From Neocallimastix lanati (nom. inval.) (taxonomy: Eukaryota > Neocallimastigomycota > Neocallimastigomycetes > Neocallimastigales > Neocallimastigaceae), in contig JACVTC010000238.1 of NCBI GenBank assembly GCA_016946835.1, positions 1 to 64,000 on the forward strand: 64,000 bases of DNA, read 5' to 3'. A program made the translations under genes and the position numbers. Position 1 is the stretch's first letter; the number at the start of each line of letters is the position of its first letter. This document shows positions 33,696-44,088 of the stretch, piece by piece. The notes beneath the pieces are model-generated. The model saw nothing but the letters and a program-made list of their open reading frames with translations, did not search any database and was not told the origin of the DNA.

Positions 33696-35024
33696 CAAGC
33701 ATATAATCACAATTTAATTTTTGATTTTTTGACTAAGATAATCACAATAAAAAAAAAAAATATAAGGGTGAAAAAGAAATTTCAGATATTCAAATACTAA
33801 CCTTTTGGATATTTATGAAATTTTTCAATTTTTTGATTTTAAAGCCAAAAAAAAAAAAAAAATAATTTTTTATTTTATATATTAAATTTATTATATATAG
33901 TTTTTTTTCTATTTATGGGTGAATTATAATAGATAATTAATTAATTATTATTATTACTTTTTATTTTTCATTAATGAATTTATTGCATAATGAAGTCTTT
34001 TTAAAAAAAGAAATTTGTAACAAATTTTTTTTTTAATTTTATTTTGAATAGTTTAAAATAATAGAATATATTAATATTCCTATATCAATATTAAATAGAA
34101 AACAAATTTAATAATATTAATATAAAATTGTATATTTTTTGTCGATTTATTACAAAATCTTAATATTAAATTCATATATTATTGTAAATCATTATATAAT
34201 AAACATAAAAAAAATAATAAAGTTTAAAAAATTTTTTGACTAAGATAAATTACAAAATTTTTAGAATAAATGAAGAAGAGGATTACTATTATTAATATAA
34301 TTTTTTTTTAATTATTGTAATAAATTATTGTATATTCTCAACATTCTTTTATTTTCATTCCCTGCAGATAAGTTTTGAGAATTTGAAAAATAAACAACTG
34401 TAAATAGTTAGAAATAATTATAAATCTGATTATATTTTATTTATCAAAAAAAAAAAAAAAAAAAAATAAAAATAATAAAATTTTAAGAAAAAAAGAGACT
34501 TAAATCTTTTTATCCATTGATATTTATTTTTATTTTGAAATAAAAAATTATTAATCTGTACTCCTTAATATTGAAATAATATAGGAGAGAGTATAATTAT
34601 TTCAAAAATATTATTTATACTTTCTCAAAAATATTTTTATCATTTGTATAAAAAAATAATAAAATTTAAAAATAAATTTTTACATATATTATAATTTATT
34701 TATTATAAAAATAAAATTAAAAAAAAAATATATATATATATATTTCGTTTAATATTAAATATTAAAGTTTTTTATAATAATTTTGTTCTCTATTAAAAAA
34801 TGTTTCAATAAATAAATATTTTATATTATTTAAAGTCTAAAATATTTTTAATTTAATTTAATTAATTTTAATTAATTTAAATTAAATTTAATTTATATTA
34901 TTTTAAAATTCCACTAAAACTTTAATTTATAATATTTTATTTAATTAATTAATAAAAAATTTTTTATATTCAAAAAAGGAAAAAAAAATTATTTTTAACT
35001 TTTATTATTAAACATTACTAAATT
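33696..35024. other. Intergenic DNA with repeat X copy 4
   Basis: No gene is supported. A-runs and AT-rich DNA fill most of it. The last 275 bp (about 34746-35020) are a copy of repeat X (CGTTTAATATTAAA start, CCACTAAAACTTT core), which directly abuts the LTR of the copia element. Confidence 0.5.
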
Positions 35025-35266
35025 TATTAAACACCAAAAACAAATATTGAGAAAATTAGATATATTTTTAGAATAACATTTTATATATGATACTTAATAT
35101 TTAATTTTATTTATCTTTATTTTTTATGATTACAAAAGTGTATATATTTTTAACAAGGTTACATTTTATTTCTTTTATAATTTTATTTAAATATAATAAT
35201 ATTCTGATTGGGTAAAATATATTAAAGTCATTATTAAGTATTTATTTTTTTTTTTATATTCTAACA
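35025..35266 (-). repeat. 3' LTR of copia copy 1
   Basis: Element strand TGTTAGAATAT ... GGTGTTTAATA. It is preceded on the element strand by a purine tract, TTAGGAGGAA, the polypurine tract expected for plus-strand priming. Confidence 0.85.
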
Positions 35267-35276
35267 TTCCTCCTAA
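35267..35276 (-). other. Polypurine tract of copia copy 1
   Basis: Element-strand TTAGGAGGAA directly before the 3' LTR, the usual position of the plus-strand primer site. The second copy has TTAGGAGGAG at 56561-56570. Confidence 0.7.
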
Positions 35277-38200
35277 AATATGACTTTCCTAAAATGTCAT
35301 ATTTTTTATTTATATTATTTCAAATAAATTATAAATCATCAATTTTTGTTAATAAGGAATTTCTAAATTTATCCATTAATGTCACATTTAAATACTTCGT
35401 AAACCCATCAGCGAGATTATTTTCAGATTTTATATATTTAAGATAGATTTTATTTTCTTTGACTATTTCTCTTATGTAATGGACCCTAATGTCTACATGT
35501 TTAGTTTTTGGGTTGATAGTTTGATTTTTAGCATTATAAATATCTGCTTTATTGTCAACATTTACTTCAATATTTTTAATATTTAAGTTCAATTCTTCGA
35601 ATAAATTTAAGTACCATATACATTGTTTACCGCATTCACTAAGACTGTAATATTCGGACTCGGCTGTTGAAGTCGATATTGATTTTTGTAACTTTGAACA
35701 CCAGCTTGTTGGTGCACCACCAAATGTTATTAAGAATCCTGTTGTTGAACGTCTAGTTTCCAAGTCACCTTCGTAATTCGGATCGACATATGCTTTAACA
35801 TTCGGATTATTTGTGAAATTTATTCCATATTTTTTAGTTCCTTTTAAATATCTTAATATTCTAGTCTTCCATATTTGGTTCCTTTGCTCTTCTAGCTGCT
35901 TTTGATACTGAGAAGATAATGTCGAGTCTTGTACATATACTGAGATATAATAAATTTTCTATTATGCTTCTATATTTTGTTTCATCTACTTTTACCTTCC
36001 TAAGATCTTCATTTTCAATTGGAGTCATAATTCTAAGAGGTGTACAATTTTTCATATTAAACTTAGAAAGTAATTCATCTATATATCTGTGTTGATGTAA
36101 AAAGTAACCATTTTTATGTTTTATAAATTTTATTCCAATAATATAATCAACATTACCTATATCTTTCATTTTGAACTTTTTCTCAATTAATAATTTTACA
36201 CTTTCTATTGTTTTCTTTGATCCTGATATTAAATTTCATCCACATATATTGCTAACATACTTAAATGTTTTCTTTTATTAAATTTAACGTACAGACAAGG
36301 TTCACTTATAAGTCTTTTATATCCAATTTTTATTAGATAGCCGTTTAATTTATCATTCCACTTGGCACCACTTTGTTTCAGTCCATATATTGCCTTCTTC
36401 AATTTCCAAAATTTCTTATTGTAATCTTCATGTCCTTTGGGTGGTTTCATATACAAATCTTCATTTAATTCAACATTTAAATAGGCGGCAGTTATATCTA
36501 TTTGGTTTATTTCAAAATTGTTCTGAGTGGAAATTGCTGTAAAGATTCTTATTGAATCCTGTTTTAAGGTAGGTGCAAAGGTTTCTTTATAATCTATGCC
36601 GTATTCTTGCGTAAATCCCTTTGCTACTAATCTTGATTTTCTTTTGATTATTTCTCCATTTGAGTTTCGTTTGAATTTGAAAATCAATCTTGATGATATT
36701 AAGTTTGCGTTCTTAGGTATTTTATCAATTGTTTCATATACTTTTAGATTTTTCATATTGTCGAGTTCATTATCGACTGATTTTAACCATTCATTTTTAT
36801 CATTTAATTTAAAGATATCATCATAATTATTTGGTTCGCGTAATTCTTTTAATGATTTTTGTTTTTTGTTATTTGAATTTAATATGAAGTTTTCATTTCT
36901 ATTTCTTTTTCCTAAATGTATGGAAGATTCTATGTTAAATAATTTGTTATTCATTAAGTTATTAATGATTCGTTGTTCATTGTTGTTATCGTTATTATTG
37001 TTTGAATTATATCTGTCTGTATTTGAATTATTATGATTGTTTTTATTACTGACAGTGATCATATTGTCGTTTTTATTAATATTATTATTTATTTTGTTAT
37101 TATTGCTGTTGGTAGTGTTGTTGCTGTTTGTGTTATCGTTGTTATTAATTTTATTGTTACTTGTGTTATTGTTATTATTATTGTTGTTGTTGTTAATTTT
37201 ATTATCTTGAGATTCTATATTATTATTATAATCTTTGTTTTGATTATTATTAATATTTTTGGTGTTGTTATTATTGTTGTTTCTTCTTTTGTTATATGTT
37301 CTTTTATTTTTTATTTGAATGTTTTTACTTGGTATATTATTTTCATTTATTTGAGTATTATTGTCTAATATTTGAATATTATTTGACTTATTGTTATTAT
37401 ATTGATAATACTGATTATTATTGTTAGTATTATTGTAGTCTTTGTCATGGTTTATATCATACGTGTTATCATAAAAGTAGGTATTATCATTCCTCCTTAT
37501 TATATTATTGGGAATAAAATTTGAGATGTCATTATCGCAATGAGATAAATGTGAATTTCCTAGTGTAAATTCAAAGAATTCAACATTTCGTGAAATTATA
37601 ATTTTATTATTTGTTATATCAAGAATTTTGTATGCTGTGGGATTATCAACATACCCAAGAATATGCCAGGAGATGAGTTATTTTGAAATTTGGTACGGAA
37701 TAGTTTTGGAACATAATAAAAAATTTACATCGGAAGACACGTATGTTTGAATAATCAACTTTGTTATTGGTTAAAAGTTCATATGGAATTTTATTATTTA
37801 TCCCTTTATGAGAGATTCGATTATGAATGTAGTTCGAAGTAGAGACGGCGTCTTCCCAAAATTGTAAGCTAAGTTTTGCGTCATTTAACATTGACTTTGC
37901 AGAATTGATTATAATGCCGTTGAATCGTTCAATCCTACCATTTTGTAGTGGGTGGTAGGGAACAGTAAATTGATGTTGTATTCCAAAGTCAATGCAAAAT
38001 TGTTTGAAATTTTTGTTGTTAAATTCGGTACCATTATCTGTACGGATATATTGAATTCTTTTGTTAAATTGATTTTTTATTTTATTAAACCAATTAAGGA
38101 AGTGATAAAAAGTTTCTGATTTACTCTTCATAAAGAGAGTCCACCCAAATCTTGAATGGTCATCCAAAATGGTTAAGATATATTTATTGTCATAGATAGA

Positions 38201-40495
38201 GTTTTGTATTGGACCTATAAGATCCATGTGTATGAGTTGAAATATATTTTTGGCTCTATTATGTGATGATTTGAAGAGCTTATTTTTAAGTTTTGAATAA
38301 CTACAAATAGGGCACTTTGAGTTTATGTTGATTTTTAAAATTTTATTTTTGATACTATTGATATTAAAATGGGCAAAGCGACGATGCCATAAATTTAGTT
38401 TATCAATTGATTTTAAATGTGTATAATTGATTTCAACCAAATTATTATTATGTTGGTTGTTTTGAAAATTTAATGGTTGAGTTGAAATCCAAAATTTAAA
38501 TGTATTAGATTGGTTCGATTTAATTGATAATATTCTTTGATTGTGTTCGTCATAAATAAGTGCATATGATTTATTATTAGTATTATTGAAAATTATTTTG
38601 ATTCCTTGTTGTGTAAGATTTCCAATTGATAATAAATTTATATTTATTTTTGGTGAGTAATAAACATTCTTAATGATTATTTTGTGATTACTAATGTATC
38701 CTATGAGATTTCCTTTAAATTGTGTTGATATAACTTGATTATTAGCTAAATAAACTTTGTCATTGCACTTTTGAATATTATGTAATTTATTTAAATGACC
38801 AGTAATATTTATTGATGCACCGGAGTCCAATATCCAACACATCATTTCTTTTTGTTTATTTTCTTCGTTTTGTTTATTTACTTCGGCAAAATTAATATCA
38901 AGGTTTTCTTGAGAATTGTAATCCTTGGTAAAAGAATCGGCAAAGCTTGTATCGTACCTTTCTTTTCCCATGAAATTTGCATAATTTCTACGTTTATTAA
39001 ATTTTCTTTTAAAATTATTTCTTCTTCTTTTGAAAATTTTTCTTCTTTTGTTATTATTTTTATCATCTCTTCTAATTTTACAGTCATAAAAGAAATGGCC
39101 CCATTTACCACAATAATTACATCTACCATTTTTGGTCTTTTTAGTAGATGTTTTTATTTTAGTAAGTTTTTTCTTATTTGTATTAATGTTAGTATTATTT
39201 TCTATTGAAAATATATTTTTATTATTTTGATTATTTGTTAAGGATTCTTTTAGGTTTGAAGAGATTATTTCAGGCAATACATCCTTAACATATTCACTGC
39301 ATTTATTCCAATCATTTTTAAATTGAAACACATTAATCCAACGGAGTTCTTCTGGGAGGCTTCTGTTAAGGATGCCTACTTTAACACTTGATTCAATGTC
39401 ATTATCTATTTTCTCGAGTTCATCAAGTGTGTTCTGTAGTTCAGCAATAAATATATTAATGTCCACTTCTGGGTTATACTTCAAATTATCGAGTTTGGTT
39501 TTAAGTTCTAATTTACGCGTGTTGATGTTTTTGGTAAAAGATCTTTTTAGAATCTTCCACAATTCAAAGGCGGTTTTATTTGATCCTTGCACAATGTCTT
39601 GTGTTTTTTCTCCAATACTGTTTAGGACGATCCATTTTGTTGTGATATCGTTATTGAAATCAACTACATTGGTGTTTTTGTCATACACCAATGTGTCATC
39701 AAATTCATCTTCGATATACTCAGATAGGTCATCTTGTATATCTCTCTTCCTTAATTTCTTAACTTTTTCTTTGGTGATATAGACAACTAGGTTGTTAATT
39801 GATAATAGATGAAGGATTTTGGTTCTCCATCTATTATAGTTTTCAGTATTTAATTCAACTACTCTGTTAAAATTTTCAGAGTAGTTAAATTTAATTGTTG
39901 GCCTGATGTCAATGGGTTCTTCAATGGTAATTACTTCATTTCTATTGTTTCTTCTTGTGTTAGCCATTGTGGAGAATTTTAAATTAATTTATTTTTTAAT
40001 AATTTATTAATATTTTATATTATGCGAATATTTTTTTTTATTTAAAATTTTAAAGAATAATAGATGAGGGATATGTTGTATGTCTGGATTGTTTATTTAT
40101 ACATATTCAATATATTGATTAAAACCTTATTCTATTTTCATTAAATAAATGTAAATTGAAATATATATTGTTTAATATTTCCTTGATAATTTATAATGAA
40201 CTTTAATAATATATATTTTTTGATAATTGGTTAAGTTATATTTATTACTTAATAAAAAAAAGTTATAAAATAATATATTTCAGAATTATGATTGGTTTCT
40301 ATTTTTATCTTATTTTTTTAATGTAATATTTTTCATTATGCTATTTGAAATTAATTTAATTAAACATTTATATTATTGGTTTTTTATGTTTAAAAAAGGT
40401 ATTTATACTTGATTTACATTTATTAATATTAGAATTAAAAATATATATGTTTTTTTTTTTTTAATTTTATTATTAATAATTGACAATAATATTTT

Positions 40496-40773
40496 CAGTT
40501 CAAATTAATTATTTGACTGACCATATGATTTTCAGTTCAAATTAATTATTTGACTGACTATACTATTTTTACAGTTCAAATTAATTATTTGACTGACCAT
40601 ATGATTTTCAGTTCAAATTATAATTGACTGACTATTTTATTATTTTATTTTATTATTAATTTTTTTTTTTTTTTTTATTTCAATATAAAATTTTATTGAT
40701 AATACTAATTTTCAGTTCAAATTATAATTGACTGACTATATTATTTTTTCAGTTCGAATTATAATTTGACTCA
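40496..40773 (-). repeat. Tandem palindromic repeats in the copia leader
   Basis: Six units start at 40496, 40533, 40572, 40609, 40713 and 40750. Each reads CAGTTCAAATTA followed by ATTATTTGACTG or a shorter variant, and is an imperfect palindrome (CAGT-x-CAAAT ... ATTTGACTG). Spacing is about 37 bp in the first four. They lie in the long leader, 325-640 nt inside the PBS, and do not code. Confidence 0.75.
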
Positions 40774-41100
40774 TTATAATATATATGTATATTTTTATAT
40801 ACAATGAATGAATAATGATATTATTAAATTGTATTAATCCCTCATTAATTTATTTATTTTTTTTTTTTTTTTTTTTAAAATATTTTTGATAATATATTTT
40901 GATTTAATTATTATGAAAATAACAAAGTTAATTATGTAGATTCATAATTAATTAAATTATTTCTTTGATAATTCAAAATTAGATGTTATTATTGATAAAT
41001 ATAAAAATGATTTTTAATATTAAAAATAAGAAAGCGTTAGTTCAATTTATTTATAAGATGAATATATTTATATTTTAATTATGTAAATTATAACTTAACT

Positions 41101-41137
41101 TATGGTTAAGCTCAGTTGTAGACTGAGACTCTTAATC
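41101..41137 (-). other. Primer-binding site matching a tRNA-Lys(CUU) 5' half
   Basis: Immediately inside the 5' LTR, the plus strand reads GGTTAAGCTCAGTTG then TAGACTGAGACTCTTAATC. This is the D-arm and anticodon arm (loop CTCTTAA, anticodon CTT) of a tRNA-Lys-like sequence, ending in the 3' side of the anticodon loop and stem. The element strand is its complement. Ty1/copia elements such as Drosophila copia are known to use tRNA halves cut in the anticodon loop as primers; the Lys(CUU) identity is inferred from sequence. Confidence 0.65.
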
Positions 41138-41377
41138 TATTAAACATCAAAAACAAATATTGAGAAAATTAGATATATTTTTAGAATAACATTTTATATA
41201 TAATACTTAATATTTAATTTTATTTATCTTTATTTTTTATAATTACAAAAGTGTATGTATTTTTAACAAGGTTACATTTTATTTCTTTTATAATTTTATT
41301 TAAATATAATAATATTCTAATTGGGTAAAATATATTAAAGTCATTATTAAGTATTTATTTTTTTTTATATTCTAACA
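41138..41377 (-). repeat. 5' LTR of copia copy 1
   Basis: On the element strand it runs TGTTAGAATAT ... GATGTTTAATA. It matches the 3' LTR at 35025-35266 with about five substitutions. The right-hand flank is AT-rich DNA. Confidence 0.85.
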
Positions 41378-42279
41378 AATATAAATATTTTCTTGCCAAA
41401 AAAAACACAAATTATATTAAATTTCGGAAAATTATTATATTAATAAATTTTTAATAAATTATCTAATAAAATATTTTATTAAATAAAGTTATAAAATTAA
41501 TTAAATTAATTAAAAATAAAGTTTATTATATTAATTAATTATTAAATTAAAATATATTAAAAAATAATTATTGTATCTGCTAATTAATTATTTGTGGCTT
41601 TATTACAATAAAGAGCTAGCACAAAAATATAATTGTATTATATAAATATTAAATTATAATAATTTTTATAATTAAAAAAGTAGAATCTAATAATATAAAT
41701 ATAAAAGAAATCACTTAAAGAACAGAAATAAAATTAAAAAAATTTAATTAATAATTAATAAGCAAAAATTATTAATCTTAATTAATAAATTTATTTAAAT
41801 TAAGAACAAAAAATCTAATTAATAAAATTTATTTTAAATAATTTCAAAGAAAATAAAACAATAAATATAATAAATAATTATATTATAATATTAAATATAT
41901 GAAATAAATAATTAAGTTATTCTTCATTTTTTCACAAATTTATTTATAATATTAGAAATGTTATTATTATACCTTTTAATAATATTTTATATTATATATT
42001 AAATTTAAATAAAAATTTAAATTTACAATTCTTGTATTTTAATATAATTCTTATATACATATTGTACTTTATCAAAGGATTATATTTTTTTTATTAAAGT
42101 ATTATCCAAATATTTTAAAAAATATTATTAATACTATAATGCTTTTAATAATAAAAATTTTATTTTACAATTTTATTGTAATCATATTTTGGTGATTTAG
42201 ATATTAATAATTTTTCATACTCTTATATTTTTTTTATTTTCTTTTACTATTTTTATTTTATTTTTTATTTCTTTGTTAT
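41378..42279. other. Intergenic AT-rich DNA
   Basis: Nothing recognisable beyond A/T runs. The last part (42200-42279) is T-rich on the plus strand and serves as the 3' flank of the minus-strand glycosyltransferase. Confidence 0.5.
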
Positions 42280-44088
42280 TTAAGTTTTTGTTTCATTTTC
42301 AATTTTGATTTTATCCGTATATAATTCATTTAATTCATTATTATAATTATGCCATATGTCATAAATATATTTATATTTAGGTTTATTTGATTTCCAAGGT
42401 TTTAAATTAACGTAATGAATTATTTTTTCATCAGTAATTTTTCTATTATTTCCATAAAATACAGTTTTCACAGTATTATAAATATTAGATACTAAAGTTA
42501 CTTTTATATTATTTTTAAGGAAATAAACTTGCATAATATCTTGATCAGGAAGTCCATTATAAAATGGAAATGATTTATTATATTTTAATGTTAAATTTAA
42601 CATTCCATTAACATGTTTCTTATCTAACATATTTTTATTAATAAATATTACACCATTATTTATTTCTGTCCTTCTTTTTCCATTAAAAATATTATTCCAT
42701 ATTTCTTTATTTTCCACCGAATATATATGTTTTGCTATGCATATTAAATTTTCATTTCGATTAAATAATTCATAAATATTTGAAATCACTAGAGTATCAG
42801 AATCCAAATATAAAACTTTATCATAATCTATTAAACCAAAAATCTCAAATTTTATTAAAGGAGGTATAAATCTTTTTGAAATTGACTTCATATTTACTTT
42901 ATCATATTTTAATGTATTTATTTTCAAAAATTTTACATTAGGAAATTTAGATAGTATTCCTTTTTTAGATTCATTTGATAAAACACTGTATTTGTCATCA
43001 TGTATTACTAAAATATCTCCATTAAACCAATTATTATGTTTATAAAATGAATATAGCATTGTTTCAAAACCTACGACGTATTTGTCATTGACTATTGTAC
43101 ATAAACAATATTTATAATTTATTAATTTAAATTTTTCATCTAATTTCTTTTTAAAATCAGGAAATTCATTAATTAAGTTTTTTAAAATTAAATCGTAATT
43201 TGTATCATCTACCCTATATAATGAAGTACCTTGTGAATCTCTAATAATATCTTTTGAATAATCGTAAATTTTAGATGACTGACGTAACACTTTATTTTCA
43301 ATAATATTAAAACACCATTGCCATGATTCATCTGATGAAGGAGATAATTTCATTAATAAATCTTCTTCAAAAAATCTTTTATCTGTAAATGTATTTATGG
43401 GAAATAAGATACCCCCAAATCCATTCATAGGTTTTCCGGTATTAATAATCATATTTTTAATTGCATTTAATTTACCAGCCTCTGATTTTAAATATAAATA
43501 TTTATATGATTCCCATTTATATTCAGCTGTTAAATATTGATTTGATGCACCAAAAATTATGTCATTAGGATATTTATTATGATCTTCCAAAAACATATTT
43601 ATCCACCATTGTTTTCTAATAATATGATCATCACAAATTAATATTGGATTATTAGGATATTTCTTTAAGGTTGGAATTAACCTTTTATGGCTATTTATAT
43701 TTCTTTCATACCATAAGATTTCAATCAAATCTGGATATTTATTTATAAATTCCATTAAATTAACAGGTAAATCATTTTCTTTATTAGGAAATTCAGGAAT
43801 AGCTAAGACCAAAACAATATGATACATTGAATATGGTACAGATTGATTTACCAATGATTCAAGCACGAGTTTTACATATTTAATTCTATCAGGATACGAT
43901 GTTAAAGAAACAATAAGTTTTTCTTGGTTTTCATATAAATTTAAGGAATCATGCTTTATATTATTATCAATTAGTTCATTCTTTGTTAACGAAACTACAT
44001 TTTGTTTTTTATAATTTTTTTCTAGAGATAAAATACTAGTAAATACAAATATATAAATTATTATAGCACAGTTTTTAAAAATTTTCAT
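42280..44088 (-). CDS. Two-domain glycosyltransferase: GT2-like N-terminal domain fused to GT8
   Basis: 602 residues, intronless. Residues about 8-21 are hydrophobic (IIIYIFVFTSILSL), a signal peptide or membrane anchor, so it should act in the secretory path. The first domain (about 58-300) begins VSLTSYPDRI, has LVNQS and an acidic ICDDH motif at 151-155, then IIFGA and GFGGILF, as in GT2-like transferases common in bacteria. The second (about 325-570) has GT8 hallmarks: MLYSFYKHN, YLDSDTLV with DxD at 429-431, NNGVIFIN at 477-484, PDQDIMQ at 514-520 and HYVNLKPW at 558-565, where His and DxD would bind Mn and UDP-sugar. GT8 enzymes transfer hexoses from UDP-sugars; donor and acceptor here are unknown. 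The fusion and absence of introns fit transfer from a gut bacterium, but this is inference. It could glycosylate wall or secreted proteins such as the Thr-rich scaffoldin stalks. Confidence 0.85.
   Translation of the reverse strand: MKIFKNCAIIIYIFVFTSILSLEKNYKKQNVVSLTKNELIDNNIKHDSLNLYENQEKLIVSLTSYPDRIKYVKLVLESLVNQSVPYSMYHIVLVLAIPEFPNKENDLPVNLMEFINKYPDLIEILWYERNINSHKRLIPTLKKYPNNPILICDDHIIRKQWWINMFLEDHNKYPNDIIFGASNQYLTAEYKWESYKYLYLKSEAGKLNAIKNMIINTGKPMNGFGGILFPINTFTDKRFFEEDLLMKLSPSSDESWQWCFNIIENKVLRQSSKIYDYSKDIIRDSQGTSLYRVDDTNYDLILKNLINEFPDFKKKLDEKFKLINYKYCLCTIVNDKYVVGFETMLYSFYKHNNWFNGDILVIHDDKYSVLSNESKKGILSKFPNVKFLKINTLKYDKVNMKSISKRFIPPLIKFEIFGLIDYDKVLYLDSDTLVISNIYELFNRNENLICIAKHIYSVENKEIWNNIFNGKRRTEINNGVIFINKNMLDKKHVNGMLNLTLKYNKSFPFYNGLPDQDIMQVYFLKNNIKVTLVSNIYNTVKTVFYGNNRKITDEKIIHYVNLKPWKSNKPKYKYIYDIWHNYNNELNELYTDKIKIENETKT

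Larger units (their letters stand above)
35025..41377 (-). mobile_element. Ty1/copia LTR retrotransposon, copy 1, both LTRs present, broken
   Basis: A fossil element of about 6.35 kb on the minus strand. It has two LTRs of about 240 bp, a primer-binding site, a leader of about 1.1 kb, and a gag-pol region in copia order: gag, CCHC knuckle (CNYCGKWGHFFYDC, near 39.1 kb), protease (WILDSGA, near 38.8 kb), GAG-pre-integrase and integrase (near 38.4-37.8 kb), Asn-rich connection (near 37.1-37.4 kb), reverse transcriptase (near 36.8-36.2 kb), RNase H (near 35.75-35.5 kb). Protease-integrase-RT-RNase H order defines Ty1/copia. The coding region is interrupted about three times, so it is not intact. 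The two LTRs differ at about five positions plus small length changes, so insertion is recent. No clear target-site duplication is seen. Confidence 0.9.

Noticed and set aside
37033-37368. A Val/Ile-rich 111-codon frame opposite the copia connection region, and its mirror at 54469-54804
   Set aside because: It is the antisense of the Asn-rich repeat of the copia element.
41101-41137. A functional tRNA gene next to the LTR
   Set aside because: The match stops in the anticodon arm exactly at the LTR edge, as a primer-binding site would.
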